From VXNF01 sp964291305 (lineage in GTDB: Bacteria; Actinomycetota; Acidimicrobiia; Acidimicrobiales; CATQHL01): a DNA stretch of 64,000 bases. Of the stretch, positions 17,374-26,690 are shown in pieces. Under the pieces are notes generated by a model. The model was not told the DNA's origin, ran no database searches, and saw only the letters and a list, made by a program, of their open reading frames with translations. The position numbers were made by a program, and so were the translations under genes. Position 1 is the stretch's first letter; each line of letters opens with the position of its first letter. Location: the NCBI GenBank assembly GCA_964291305.2, contig OZ219783.1:496001-560000 (forward strand), written 5' to 3'.

Positions 17374-18236
17374 AGTGGCCCCGTCACAGCGTCGTGCAGG
17401 GTGGCGGCCACGAAGCGGGGCAGCATGGAGTTCAGATAGTCAGCTGGGATCGCTGGGTCGACCAGCAGGTCGTCGGATAGGTCCTCGATCCAGTTGGTCG
17501 CCAGCGCTGCGTTGGCTACCTCGGCGGTGTCAGTCCCGACCAGAGTCGACTCGATCCGTCGGATGCGACCGGCCCGCCGCAGGGCGCCACCTACCACTAC
17601 CCGGGCCTCGGTCACGGTGTTGTTTTCAAGGCTTAGCAGGGCCGCGGCGGTAGCGATGGCTAGGTCTCCGGCTCTAAGTGCCAGCTTTCGGTAGCTGTGC
17701 CGCCAGGAGTGGTGGTGCAGTGGCAAGTGAACGGCCACAGCCAGCTCGTCTGGTGCCAGAGAGGTGACGAACGGCCCCACCACTAGTTTGTCCACTCCCA
17801 GCAGCCGAGTTCGCAGGGTCGAACGCACCTCTACCTCGACACCGAGGCAAAGCGCTGCGGGGATAAGGTCGCTGCCCGGATCGGCGTGGCAGAGGTTCCC
17901 TACCAGAGTTCCGAAGTTTCGTACGTGTGGCGAGCCCACTTTGCCGGCCGCTGCGACCATAAGCGGGCAGCGGGCCGCCAGATTGGCGTCCAGTTCGATG
18001 CGCCGGGTTGTGACCGAAGCTCCGAGGTATGCCGCGCTCTCGCCGAAGGTCAGCTGGCTCAAGTCCGCGCAGCGATCCAGGCTCACGACTACCTCGGGTT
18101 CGGCGAATCCGAGGTTTAGCAGTGGAACCAGAGACTGCCCGCCGGCGAGCACTCGAGATTCGTTGCCTGCTGCGAGTAGGCGGATCGCTTCGTCAGAAGT
18201 GTGCGGACGCTCAAGCGTGAACGCTGGTGATGACAA
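17370..18236 (-). CDS. FAD-binding subunit of molybdenum hydroxylase (CoxM type)
   Basis: About 288 residues from a TTG at 18234-18236 (starting SSPAFTLERPHTSDEA). A longer frame to 18362 runs inside the preceding gene and is low in family character, so it was rejected. FAD-binding motifs are LAGGQSLVPLLNL (about 30-42) and GSPHVRNFGTLVGNLCHADPGSD (about 97-118). It starts 10 bases after the flavin reductase stop and overlaps the Fe-S subunit start, which puts flavin reductase and hydroxylase in one operon. Confidence 0.87.
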   Translation of the reverse strand: MSSPAFTLERPHTSDEAIRLLAAGNESRVLAGGQSLVPLLNLGFAEPEVVVSLDRCADLSQLTFGESAAYLGASVTTRRIELDANLAARCPLMVAAAGKVGSPHVRNFGTLVGNLCHADPGSDLIPAALCLGVEVEVRSTLRTRLLGVDKLVVGPFVTSLAPDELAVAVHLPLHHHSWRHSYRKLALRAGDLAIATAAALLSLENNTVTEARVVVGGALRRAGRIRRIESTLVGTDTAEVANAALATNWIEDLSDDLLVDPAIPADYLNSMLPRFVAATLHDAVTGPL

Positions 18237-18246
18237 CAGCGTGCTC

Positions 18247-18924
18247 TTAGTCCGACCCGTCGGCGGAGTTGATGAACTCGTCCCAGGGGATGCGTGGCAG
18301 GAAGTAGGTGCCTTCTTCGACGGTGCGCAGAAACGTCCGCAGCCCCAAGCGCCCGATGGCACCGAGGCGCAGCGGGTCGATGCGGCCGCGCTCGTTCAGG
18401 TTCGCCTCGTCGTAGGTTACCCACACCACCTCGGCTACAACCAGGTGCACCTCACCGAAGGGCACCCCCGGAGTGCCCAGGTCGATCACTTGGCGCACCT
18501 CACACTCCAAGCGGGCGACCGCCTCGCCGATGGCAGGAGAGCTGACTTTTGTGGCTGGTACCGGCTTCCAGCCGGTTAACTCGAACTCGTCGGAATCTCG
18601 GGATCCCTCGATAGCTACTACCTCGATCTGATCTTTGAAGGCCTCGGTTGTGACATTGATAACGAAGTCACCTGAGGCCATAGCGTTCTCGTAGGTGTGC
18701 TTTAGGCCCCCGTCTTCTCGCAAGCCCATGGTTATGCCGACCAGCATGGGGTCGCCTGTTATCGGCAGGTAGTAGCTCATTGGAGCGATGTTGGCGATGC
18801 CGTCGGGACTGCGAGTGGAGACCATGGCGATAGGTCTGGGTACCACCAACTGCGACAGCATGAACTGGCGGTCCATGGCGCTGTGGTCGGCCGGGTCGAA
18901 CGTTACGGCGGTTTCGGGAGTCAT
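18247..18924 (-). CDS. flavin reductase family protein
   Basis: 225 residues of the flavin-reductase-like FMN-binding split-barrel family. Characteristic segments are VVPRPIAMVSTRSPDGIANIAPMSYYLPITGDP (about 27-60) and GDFVINV. GGAGG-CTCG-ATG gives a strong start. Proteins of this family reduce FMN for two-component monooxygenases or bind flavin as electron carriers. It lies first in the operon with the molybdenum hydroxylase subunits, just after the permease at 18951. It could supply FMNH2 to the LLM monooxygenase at 13674 (inference). Confidence 0.87.
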   Translation of the reverse strand: MTPETAVTFDPADHSAMDRQFMLSQLVVPRPIAMVSTRSPDGIANIAPMSYYLPITGDPMLVGITMGLREDGGLKHTYENAMASGDFVINVTTEAFKDQIEVVAIEGSRDSDEFELTGWKPVPATKVSSPAIGEAVARLECEVRQVIDLGTPGVPFGEVHLVVAEVVWVTYDEANLNERGRIDPLRLGAIGRLGLRTFLRTVEEGTYFLPRIPWDEFINSADGSD

Positions 18925-18950
18925 CGAGCCTCCATTTCAGTTGAGTGTCA

Positions 18951-19862
18951 TCAGGCCACTCCGCGGGAGAACGGCACGGCCAGCGCCGAGGGCTTGCGTG
19001 CTCGGGCGGCGAATATCAGCAGGCCCAGCAGTGCCAGCGCATAGGGCAACGAGTCCAGCAGTGCCCCTGGCACATTCTGAACCCCGATAGCCGGCAGAGC
19101 CACTGCCAGAGCGTCGGCGAAGCCGAACAGCAGCGCCCCCGCTACCACACCCCACAGACGCCAGCCACCGAAAAGCACGGCAGCGATGGCGATGAACCCC
19201 TTGCCGGCGGTCATGTTCTGCGAGAAGTCACCGACTAGTCCCACAGCCAGGTAAGCACCCGACAGCCCCGAGAGCAGGCCGCACACGTAGATCGCTTGGC
19301 GTCGTCTGGTCAGCACGGGTACGCCGCTGACATCTGCCGCCGGCGAGTTCTCTCCGACGGCACGCAACTCCAATCCCCACGAAGTTCGCGCCATCACCCA
19401 GCGGACTATGAAGATGGTCGGCACGATCAGGTAGGTGAGCCAGACCTGGGCGAAAAACGCCTCGCCGATGAGCGGGATGTCAGCCAGTCCGGGGATCCGG
19501 AACACGTGCAAGCGACCCGAGGTCATATCGATCTCGGTGGACAGGAACGTTGTGATGCCCACGGCGAGGGTTGTGAGGGCGATGCCCACGACGAACTGGT
19601 TGATGTCTAACCGGTGGCTGAGTTGCGCTTGCAGCACGGCGATAAGGAAGCCCGCCGCCATGCCAGCCAGAATCCCGACGACCGGCGAGCCGGCCAAAGA
19701 CGAGATAAGCGCTGCCCCGTAGGCACCGCTTAGCATCATCCCCTCAAGGGAGATGTTGATGGTGCCGGCCCGCTCGGCCACGTACTCGCCGAGGGCGGCG
19801 AACAGCAGCAGCACGCCCAGGCGCACCGTCGGTTCGAGGATCGTTTCTAGATTGCCGATCAC
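18951..19862 (-). CDS. ABC transporter permease, BMP/nucleoside-type (YufQ/NupQ-like)
   Basis: 303-residue inner-membrane permease of the branched-chain/BMP-associated family. Typical family wording is ERAGTINISLEGMMLSGAY near the N-terminus, and the later GKGFIAIAAVLFGGWRLWG. About eight hydrophobic segments are visible. The GTG start overlaps the stop of the partner permease by four bases (GTGA). It completes a set with a second permease, a duplicated ATPase and a BMP-family lipoprotein. Known relatives import nucleosides (guanosine in Bacillus) or simple sugars. Confidence 0.9.
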   Translation of the reverse strand: MIGNLETILEPTVRLGVLLLFAALGEYVAERAGTINISLEGMMLSGAYGAALISSLAGSPVVGILAGMAAGFLIAVLQAQLSHRLDINQFVVGIALTTLAVGITTFLSTEIDMTSGRLHVFRIPGLADIPLIGEAFFAQVWLTYLIVPTIFIVRWVMARTSWGLELRAVGENSPAADVSGVPVLTRRRQAIYVCGLLSGLSGAYLAVGLVGDFSQNMTAGKGFIAIAAVLFGGWRLWGVVAGALLFGFADALAVALPAIGVQNVPGALLDSLPYALALLGLLIFAARARKPSALAVPFSRGVA

Positions 19863-21031
19863 GGTGAAATCTCCGCCACCGATCGCAGCGCCATCCGTTG
19901 AGCGGCTCTGCGGTCTCTAATGAGCATGACCGCTGCGGGCAGCATCGCCGCCACCACGAACAGGGCCTGCACCACGTCGGTAATCGTGCGGGAAACCCCG
20001 GTGGCGGTGAGGAATCCGCCGCCGGTGCGCAGCATGGCGAAGAAGAACGCCACCGGTAGCACGGCAGTGGCGTTCAGCCGGGCCACTAAGGCCACTAGCA
20101 GCCCGTGCCAGCCGAAGTTGTTGGCGATCTGGTCTTGTAAGCGGAAGGCGGCGCCGTTTAGGAACATCCCCCCGGCTAGGCCAGCTGCCGCGCCAGAGAA
20201 CACCAGTGCCCCTCCGCCCACGACGCCCGGGCGCACCCCGGATCGCCGGGCGGCTCGGGCGCTGAGGCCGAGCGTGCGCAACCGCAAGCCCCAGACGCTG
20301 CGAGCTAGCAGGATGGTGACGAGCCCAGTTATCACGATTGCGACGAGCACTCCCACGTGGACCTTGTTGCCGAAGATCTCCACGTGAGGTAGTCGTAGCC
20401 CCTCGGCGATCTTCTGACTCTGGGAGGCGCGCCGGCTGTTCGACTCGGAGGTGTCCAACAAGAGGTAATCCCGACTTACCATGAACAGAATCACGTTCGG
20501 TGCCACGAAGGTCAGCAGCAGAGTGCTGATCAGCACGTCTACCTTGCGACGGGCCTCGGCCACAGCGGCGATACCCGCCCAGAAACCTCCAGCAGCGGCG
20601 GCGGAGATCAGCGCTAGTGCCATTACCAGTGCCGCGGGGCCAGGCACTAGCAGCGATACCGCCGCTGCTCCCAGAGCACCAATTGCCACCTGGCCCTCCT
20701 GGCCGATGTTGTAGAAGCCTGCACGAAAGGTCACGACGACGCCCAGACCAACAAGCGCTAGGGGAACCATCTCGACCAGTGAGCGTCCCCAGGCCCCAGG
20801 ACTGCGGAGGCTGCCATCTAGGAGAGCGTTGAGCACGGCGGTGGGAGAGCCGCCCACCGAAGCCACTAGGGCACCGCTTATGACAGTTGCTAGCGCCAGG
20901 AACAACGCCAAGAACCCTGCTTGCACGGCTAGGCGCACAGAGCGGCGCTCAACGCGGCCGACCAGTCCGCTGTCCTGCGGTTCCGCAGCAGCGCTGGCCG
21001 TCGCCCCCTCGTCCTGGCGGTCGGTGCTCAC
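19859..21031 (-). CDS. ABC transporter permease, BMP/nucleoside-type (YufP/NupP-like)
   Basis: 390-residue inner-membrane permease. A polar N-terminus of about 30 residues is followed by hydrophobic helices. The family hallmark AGFYNIGQEGQVAIGALGAA (about residues 105-125) is clear, and the late segment NNFGWHGLLVALVARLNATAVLP matches the family. The GTG start overlaps the stop of the upstream ATPase gene by four bases. Central member of the BMP-type importer operon. Confidence 0.91.
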   Translation of the reverse strand: MSTDRQDEGATASAAAEPQDSGLVGRVERRSVRLAVQAGFLALFLALATVISGALVASVGGSPTAVLNALLDGSLRSPGAWGRSLVEMVPLALVGLGVVVTFRAGFYNIGQEGQVAIGALGAAAVSLLVPGPAALVMALALISAAAAGGFWAGIAAVAEARRKVDVLISTLLLTFVAPNVILFMVSRDYLLLDTSESNSRRASQSQKIAEGLRLPHVEIFGNKVHVGVLVAIVITGLVTILLARSVWGLRLRTLGLSARAARRSGVRPGVVGGGALVFSGAAAGLAGGMFLNGAAFRLQDQIANNFGWHGLLVALVARLNATAVLPVAFFFAMLRTGGGFLTATGVSRTITDVVQALFVVAAMLPAAVMLIRDRRAAQRMALRSVAEISP

Positions 21032-22581
21032 GCGGCGTGCCCGCCCATCATCAACCCCAAACGCTCCAGGTCCACCTGACCCCTCGGCATGGGGTCGGTG
21101 AGGCTCCCTCGGAAGATGACGGTGACGCGATCAGCGAGTTCCAGGATCTCCTCCAGCTCAGTAGAGATCAGCAGGATGGCCACACCCGTGGCGGCGGCAG
21201 CTCTCAGCTGCTCGGCCATGTACTCAATGGCCCCGACATCCAACCCGCGAGTCGGTTGTGAGGCAACTAGTACTTTCGGCGAGTGAGAGATTTCGCGCGC
21301 CAGCACCACTTTCTGTTGGTTGCCGCCCGATAGCAGGCGGAAGGGCACGTTTGGCGATGGCGTGGCGATCTCGAATCGCTTGATGAGATCGCCGGCGAAC
21401 TGTTCAATGCGAGATCGGTTCAGCATTCCCCAGCGCGACACGGCAGCAGTGTCGGTGAGAATCAGGTTCTCGGCGACACTGAGATCTAGCACGCAGCCCG
21501 AGGTGTGCCGATCTTCGGGGATGACGGCCACGCCGGCTCGGCCCATGGCGCCCGGCACGCCTGCGGGCACCGGTTCGCCGGCCACCAACACTTCGCCGCT
21601 GGCTAGTTCAAGGAGGCTGGAAAGCAGTTCGGCCAGTGCCACTTGGCCGTTTCCCTCCACGCCGGCCACTCCGAGGATCTCCCCAGAGCGGAGATCCAGA
21701 TCTAGCCCGTCCAGGAGGGTCCTGCCGTCGGGCCCGACAGCGCTTGCGTTGCGGATCGCTAGCACGACATCGCCAGCTACGGGAACGCCGGCCGATGCGT
21801 CGCCAGCACTGGCGGTCAGTTCGTCAAGAATGCCTAGTGCCGAGGCCTCGCTGCGTAGGGACACTTCTCGTCCCACCATGGCCCGCGCCAGGGTGGGAGC
21901 GTCAGCAGCTGACGTCGGCAGTTCCCGCACGATCTGGCCGTCCCGCATGATCACCACCCGGTCTGTGGCGTGCAGGATCTCGTCCAGCTTGTGGCTGATG
22001 AGGACCACCGCCCGCTGGTGGTCAGCGACCATCCGGCGGAGCACATCGAAGAGCCGTCGCGACTCCGCCAGGGTCAGCACCGAAGTAGGTTCGTCCAGGA
22101 TTATCACCGACGGATCCCGGCGCAGACACTTGATGATTTCCAGCCGCTGTCGCTGTGAGGCGTTGAGATCGCCCACTTTGGCATCGGGATCAATCACTAA
22201 GTCGTAGGCGGCGCTCAACTGCTCTACCTCTCTGCGCAGCTTGCGCGGTTCCAGCGATCCCCCGGTGCCCAGGTGAACGTTCTCCCAGACTGTTAGGGCG
22301 TCGATGACACTGAAGTGCTGGTGCACCATTGCGACGCCGAGGGTGGCGGCATGGGCAGGGTCGCGGATGGTCTGCGGCTGGCCGTCCACTCGCACCTCAC
22401 CTGCATCGGGGGGTACAAGACCCAGCACGATCTTCATGAGTGTCGACTTGCCTGCTCCGTTCTGGCCGAGCAGGCCGACGATCTCTCCCGGCGCGACCGC
22501 TAGGTCGACCCGGTCACAGGCGGTGACCGGACCGAACCGTTTGCTGATGGATTTGAGTTCGAGCACCGGACCGGCGGTCAT
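21028..22581 (-). CDS. ABC transporter ATP-binding protein, duplicated ATPase (YufO/NupO-like)
   Basis: 517 residues with two fused ATPase domains. The first carries LLGQNGAGKSTLMKIVLGL, QLSASQRQ-like LNASQRQRLEIIKCL and VIILDEPTSVL; the second carries the degenerate Walker A AGVEGNGQVALAELLS, the signature LLSGGNQQKVVLAREI and VLVASQPTRGLDVGA. The degenerate second P-loop is normal for this family. The ATG at 22579-22581 was chosen because the residues begin MTAGPVLELKSISKRFGPV; the longer frame overlaps the binding-protein gene. It powers the two downstream permeases. Confidence 0.92.
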   Translation of the reverse strand: MTAGPVLELKSISKRFGPVTACDRVDLAVAPGEIVGLLGQNGAGKSTLMKIVLGLVPPDAGEVRVDGQPQTIRDPAHAATLGVAMVHQHFSVIDALTVWENVHLGTGGSLEPRKLRREVEQLSAAYDLVIDPDAKVGDLNASQRQRLEIIKCLRRDPSVIILDEPTSVLTLAESRRLFDVLRRMVADHQRAVVLISHKLDEILHATDRVVIMRDGQIVRELPTSAADAPTLARAMVGREVSLRSEASALGILDELTASAGDASAGVPVAGDVVLAIRNASAVGPDGRTLLDGLDLDLRSGEILGVAGVEGNGQVALAELLSSLLELASGEVLVAGEPVPAGVPGAMGRAGVAVIPEDRHTSGCVLDLSVAENLILTDTAAVSRWGMLNRSRIEQFAGDLIKRFEIATPSPNVPFRLLSGGNQQKVVLAREISHSPKVLVASQPTRGLDVGAIEYMAEQLRAAAATGVAILLISTELEEILELADRVTVIFRGSLTDPMPRGQVDLERLGLMMGGHAA

Positions 22582-22621
22582 GGCCCTTAAGAGTCCGTTC
22601 TGGGGACTCGGACTTGTTGCC

Positions 22622-23860
22622 CTAGCCGGGCAGCTCCACAAACTCCTCCGGGATCAGGTCGCCGGAGCCCATCCGGGCTACTACGTCGTCTATGGCCGCC
22701 TGCTCCTCAGCGGTGGGGTCGCAGAGGACGGCCCCCACCTCCGGGTCGATACCCACTAGGAACGGTCGGACGGCTCCCTCGCGGTAGTTGCCCGCAGCGA
22801 AGTCTCGCAGGATTGCTGCCAGATAATCGCCCGGTGGGAAAAGCGAAGCTCCGACGAACGGTGATCCGGGGAAGCAGGTATTACTGGAGGCGGAGATGGC
22901 CATGCCATCGTTCTCGGCAATAAACCCGCCGGTGGGGAACATGGCTCCACCCAGGAAGGTGTGGATCACATTGATGTCTTGGTCGAGCATCGCCCGGGCT
23001 GCCTCAACACCTAGGGCGGCGTCGTTGAAGTCGCCCGTGTAGGTGGTGATCAACTCGTAGTCAGGGTTGACGGACTTCATCCCCGCCTCCATCGACTTGT
23101 TGGCGATGACCACAAAGGCCAACTCAGGTCCCCCGATAAAGCCGGCGGTAGTGCCGCCGGTCCTCTTGAGCAGTTGGGCTGTCGCCACGCCCAGCACCCA
23201 GTGGATCTGGAAGTAGTTGTCACTGGCCTGGCCATAGCACGGGTGCTCGACAGCGAGACTGGAGTTGAGGAACATGGCGATCTTCTCGAACTCCTCTTCG
23301 CAGGCGATGGCATCGAGACCGTCCTGCAACTCGGTGGCGCCCACAGCCAGAAAGTCCAAGTTCTGTCTCGCCAGGTCGGCTAGTGCCGACTCGCTCTCGG
23401 CCGGGTTGATGAAATCCGAAACGATTACCGTCCAGCCTTCTTCCTCGGCGGCGCGGCGTGCGCCGTCTACGAAGCTCTGGTAGAAGCCACCGTCGTTGGT
23501 ATCGCCGGGACTGGCAACGCCGATGATGACCTGGCCGTCGCCGTTTATGTCGGGCTGGTTGGGGACGATGGTCCCCGTTTCCTCCTGGTCGGGGTCGTCG
23601 GTTGGTTCCTCGGAGGTATCTTCGGCCGGCTCCTCCGACGGCTCCTCCGCGGCAGGTGGAGCGGCCGGCTCTGCGGCTGGAGCGGGTTCTGGTGGCGCCG
23701 GTGCTGGCTCGGGTGGTGCTGGAGCGGGCTCCGGTTGGGGTGCTGGAGCGGGCTCTGCTGCGGGGATGGCGCTGTCCTCGTCACCTCCGCATGCTGCGGC
23801 GATAAGCGCCACGGCGATTACTAGGCTCGCGAACCTACTGAATCGACTATTTGATTTCAT
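22622..23860 (-). CDS. BMP-family solute-binding lipoprotein with Pro-rich spacer
   Basis: 412 residues of the basic membrane protein (PnrA/Med) family, which binds nucleosides or related ligands. A lipoprotein signal peptide ends at Cys24 (LIAAAC). Residues about 30-95 are a spacer of repeated PAPAPPEP units followed by Glu/Asp-rich residues. The binding domain starts near INGDGQVIIGVASPGDTNDGG and shows the BMP-type VDGARRAAEEEGW. AGGAGGAAATAG-ATG is a strong ribosome-binding site. First gene of the importer operon whose ATPase and permeases follow. Its place beside a molybdenum hydroxylase and a deaminase-like hydrolase suggests nucleobase or nucleoside uptake (inference). Confidence 0.92.
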   Translation of the reverse strand: MKSNSRFSRFASLVIAVALIAAACGGDEDSAIPAAEPAPAPQPEPAPAPPEPAPAPPEPAPAAEPAAPPAAEEPSEEPAEDTSEEPTDDPDQEETGTIVPNQPDINGDGQVIIGVASPGDTNDGGFYQSFVDGARRAAEEEGWTVIVSDFINPAESESALADLARQNLDFLAVGATELQDGLDAIACEEEFEKIAMFLNSSLAVEHPCYGQASDNYFQIHWVLGVATAQLLKRTGGTTAGFIGGPELAFVVIANKSMEAGMKSVNPDYELITTYTGDFNDAALGVEAARAMLDQDINVIHTFLGGAMFPTGGFIAENDGMAISASSNTCFPGSPFVGASLFPPGDYLAAILRDFAAGNYREGAVRPFLVGIDPEVGAVLCDPTAEEQAAIDDVVARMGSGDLIPEEFVELPG

Positions 23861-24037
23861 CTATTTCCTCCTGTCTCGGTGCGTGACGAGCGCATCCGTC
23901 GCGGCAGCGATTCCGGTGCTTAGGACCGAGACGATTGCCAGTGCGGTATTCGCCCAACCGTTGGTCACGCGGGGAGATTAGTTGACGTGCTTTCGCTCTG
24001 TGGATAGCTGTTCGCTCAGCGGGCGTTCTGCGGCGGC

Positions 24038-24613
24038 TCAGTCGACCGGTATGGCGTCGTAGGCGGGGAACTCGGGATCTACGACAGTGTGGATCCCCAG
24101 ACCGTTTACCACCCGGTTTACGTAGTTGAGGTGGGCGCAGTGGGCGTTGGCGTCCAGGATGGCCAGATCGTCGAAGCCTGCCTGCCGTAGCTCTGCTATG
24201 TCTGCTTCGCTGATCTCCCCCGGACGCGTGGTCAGCGCCACGGTGTAGCGCACGAGGGCTGCCTCGGTTGCCGGCAGTTCGTCGGCGGCGCCAGTTGGAT
24301 CGCTAGCCAGGCGGGCTATCTCCTCGTTGCTGAAGCCGGCGGCTCGCAGCTTTACCGTGACCTGGCTCATGCAATGCACGGTGCTGTTGAGGGCCGACGT
24401 CACGAAGCCAATGAGGTTGCGCTGGCGCAAGCTCAGAGCTGAGGGGCAGCGTTCAGTTGCGGCATACAACTCCAGTCGGGCGCCCACCAGCCGCGGGTAC
24501 AGCGACCCAACCAGGGTCATCTCGGTGACCTCGCCGAGCGTCTCACGCTGGCGGTCATAGTGGCGGCGCAGTTCGTCGCCGGCATCCTCGTAGGGCACGG
24601 TCTGAATCCACAT
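24038..24613 (-). CDS. carboxymuconolactone decarboxylase / AhpD-like (peroxidase-related) protein
   Basis: 191 residues of the all-helical AhpD-like superfamily, starting at the ATG of MWIQTVPYED. The family helix reads RNLIGFVTSALNSTVHCMSQ. The usual redox centre is CxxC followed by a His; here the first Cys position is Thr78 and the His position is Val85, with only Cys81 left. The C-terminal half keeps the family words DLAILDANAHCAHLNYVNRVVNGLG. With one Cys it is unlikely to be a thiol peroxidase reductase, and many relatives have no known function. It stands alone between two importers. Confidence 0.75.
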   Translation of the reverse strand: MWIQTVPYEDAGDELRRHYDRQRETLGEVTEMTLVGSLYPRLVGARLELYAATERCPSALSLRQRNLIGFVTSALNSTVHCMSQVTVKLRAAGFSNEEIARLASDPTGAADELPATEAALVRYTVALTTRPGEISEADIAELRQAGFDDLAILDANAHCAHLNYVNRVVNGLGIHTVVDPEFPAYDAIPVD

Positions 24614-24834
24614 GGCACCATGTTCGCACAAGCCGCCTGGCGTTAGCCCAATCGGAGATTTCCAGCGCTCCTAAGCAGCGCTTCAAGCGAGGAACTATTG
24701 TGTCCGAATCATTGAACGGTAGGGGGCTGAGTCGCGCTGCTCTGAGGCAGCCAGTGAGGTCCACTCTCGTTTGCTGATTGACAGTGCTGGTCGAAGGCGC
24801 TGAGTGGTCATCGCACAATCCAAGGGGGACAGAG

Positions 24835-26634
24835 ATGACTCGACCGAAATACTTGATAAGGCTCCTAGCTGTAGGGGTCGTGCTCGCCTTGGTTCTGGCG
24901 GCATGCACCTCCGACGACACGGGCGAGACCGACGCGGCGCGCGCCGAGGCAGTAGCAGCTCAAGCGGCAGCCGACGCAGCAGAGGCGGCCGCCGCGGCGG
25001 CTGAGGCTGAGGCTGAGCAGGCGAGGGCTGAGGCCGAGTTGGCTACCGCGCGGGCTGCCGAAGACGAGGCCGCAGTTGCCGCGGCGGAGGCCGCGCTGGC
25101 CGAAGCTCAAGCCGCGGCTGAGGCGGCTCAGGCTGAGGCGGCGGCACTAGCAGCTGCGGAGGAGGTTGCTGCTGTTGTAGCCGGAATCGACTTGGACAAC
25201 GTCGTTATCAGCACGCCCAGCTTGGTGGCGCAGGCCGACTACGCACGGGCACCCTACGTGGCTCCGGCCCATGCAGCGGGATTGCTGGCCTTGGGCGGTT
25301 ACCTGTACCGCTACATGCCCGACGGGACCTACGAACCCGATCTGGCGACCGACTTCCCGGAATATTCCGACGACGGGCTGACTATGACCGTGACGCTGCG
25401 TGAAGGCCTCGTCTACTCCGACGGCACGCCGGTAGTTGCTCAGGACGCCGTGGTGACGTTGCAGCGCGCCAAAGACGAAGGTCCTTTCGGTGCCCAGATG
25501 GCGTCGTTTGACTACGCCGAGGCCGCTGACGATCGCACGATCGTCTACCATCTAAACGAGCCGTTCAGCTGCCTAAACAATCAGATTGTCTGCAGCGAGA
25601 ACATGCCTTTGCATCCGCACGAGCAAGTGCTAGCAGACCCGGAGGGGTACTTCGCCAAGCCGGTGAGCGCATCGCAGTACGTGATTAGCGACTGGGTGCC
25701 AGGTTCGCCCACCATGGTTCTGGAGGCCAACTCCAACTACTGGAGGGGCGAGCCGATCATCAAACAGCTCACGCTAGCGTCGGCCACCGATCCGATCTCG
25801 CGACTGCTGCAGGTCACGACCGGCGCCGCGGCCATGGGCTTCGACATTCCCGCATCGGTTCGTGCTGATCTTCCCGACGACGTGTTTCAGATTGTCCACC
25901 CCATCGGTGGCACTTTCTGGTTCGTGATCCGTAGCGACTCGCCCGGCCCTCTCGCCGATGTGCGGGTACGCAAGGCGCTGTGCTTGGCGATGGACCGCGA
26001 CGCCATCAACCAGAGGGCGTTCCTGGGAACCGCCGAGCCGGGTGGCTCGATCCTGTCGAAGTATCGCACCGAGTGGGAATACGAGGACATCCTTCCGCTA
26101 GAGCGCGATGTGGAGGGTGCCAAGGCGCTGCTGGCCGAAGCCGGCTACGAAGACGGCTTCTCGACTCCGCTGCAGACGATGGGTGCTCGCCCCGGCTGGA
26201 CCGATGCCGCCACCGTGCTAGCGGAGAACTGGGCAGATATCGGCGTGACTGCTGAGGTGCAGCCGCTGGAAGACGCAATCATTATCGACAACATCATCAA
26301 CCGTGCCTATGACGCCATGTGGATCGGCAGCGGTGGCCCCAACTTCTCGACCCTGCGGACCTTGTTCTACCCAGACAACTTCTGGTCCAACTCGGTCGCA
26401 TTTTCTGACGACGAGGTGACTTCCGCGTTCGACGAGTTGGCGGAGGCCATGCCCGCCGGGGATATGGAGGCGTCGCAGCGCCTGCAGACCGAGGTGCAGC
26501 GTTTGGCTCTCGACGCCGGAGCTAACTACTGCCCAATGGGTGAGCGGGCAGTCCTCGTCGGCAGCCGCCTCTCCACCGACATCCTGGCGGTCATTCCGGC
26601 TTCCCAGAACTTCTGGGTGGCCACCGAGAACTGA
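24835..26634 (+). CDS. peptide/nickel-type (family 5) solute-binding lipoprotein with Ala-rich coiled-coil spacer
   Basis: 599 residues. The lipoprotein signal peptide ends at Cys24 (VLAAC). Residues about 35-120 are an Ala/Glu-rich heptad-like helix that includes AAAEAALAEAQAAAEAA. The family 5 domain follows, with LATDFPEYSDDGLTMTVTLREGLVYSDGTPV and VRKALCLAMDRDAINQRAFLG as hallmarks. AAGGGGGACAGAG-ATG supports the ATG at 24835. It is the first gene of a complete Dpp-type operon. Ligands in this family include peptides, opines, sugars and nickel, and the hydrolases downstream hint at an amide- or ester-containing ligand. Confidence 0.93.
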   Translation: MTRPKYLIRLLAVGVVLALVLAACTSDDTGETDAARAEAVAAQAAADAAEAAAAAAEAEAEQARAEAELATARAAEDEAAVAAAEAALAEAQAAAEAAQAEAAALAAAEEVAAVVAGIDLDNVVISTPSLVAQADYARAPYVAPAHAAGLLALGGYLYRYMPDGTYEPDLATDFPEYSDDGLTMTVTLREGLVYSDGTPVVAQDAVVTLQRAKDEGPFGAQMASFDYAEAADDRTIVYHLNEPFSCLNNQIVCSENMPLHPHEQVLADPEGYFAKPVSASQYVISDWVPGSPTMVLEANSNYWRGEPIIKQLTLASATDPISRLLQVTTGAAAMGFDIPASVRADLPDDVFQIVHPIGGTFWFVIRSDSPGPLADVRVRKALCLAMDRDAINQRAFLGTAEPGGSILSKYRTEWEYEDILPLERDVEGAKALLAEAGYEDGFSTPLQTMGARPGWTDAATVLAENWADIGVTAEVQPLEDAIIIDNIINRAYDAMWIGSGGPNFSTLRTLFYPDNFWSNSVAFSDDEVTSAFDELAEAMPAGDMEASQRLQTEVQRLALDAGANYCPMGERAVLVGSRLSTDILAVIPASQNFWVATEN

Positions 26635-26690
26635 TTAGTTCGAAAGCTCCGGTTGGTGGCTCGCTGAGCTGCCAACCGGCTGCTGCTGCG

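Noticed and set aside
18237..18362. Longer N-terminus for the FAD subunit
   Set aside because: The extra residues come from a second frame of the flavin reductase 3' end; the TTG at 18236 gives the usual CoxM length.
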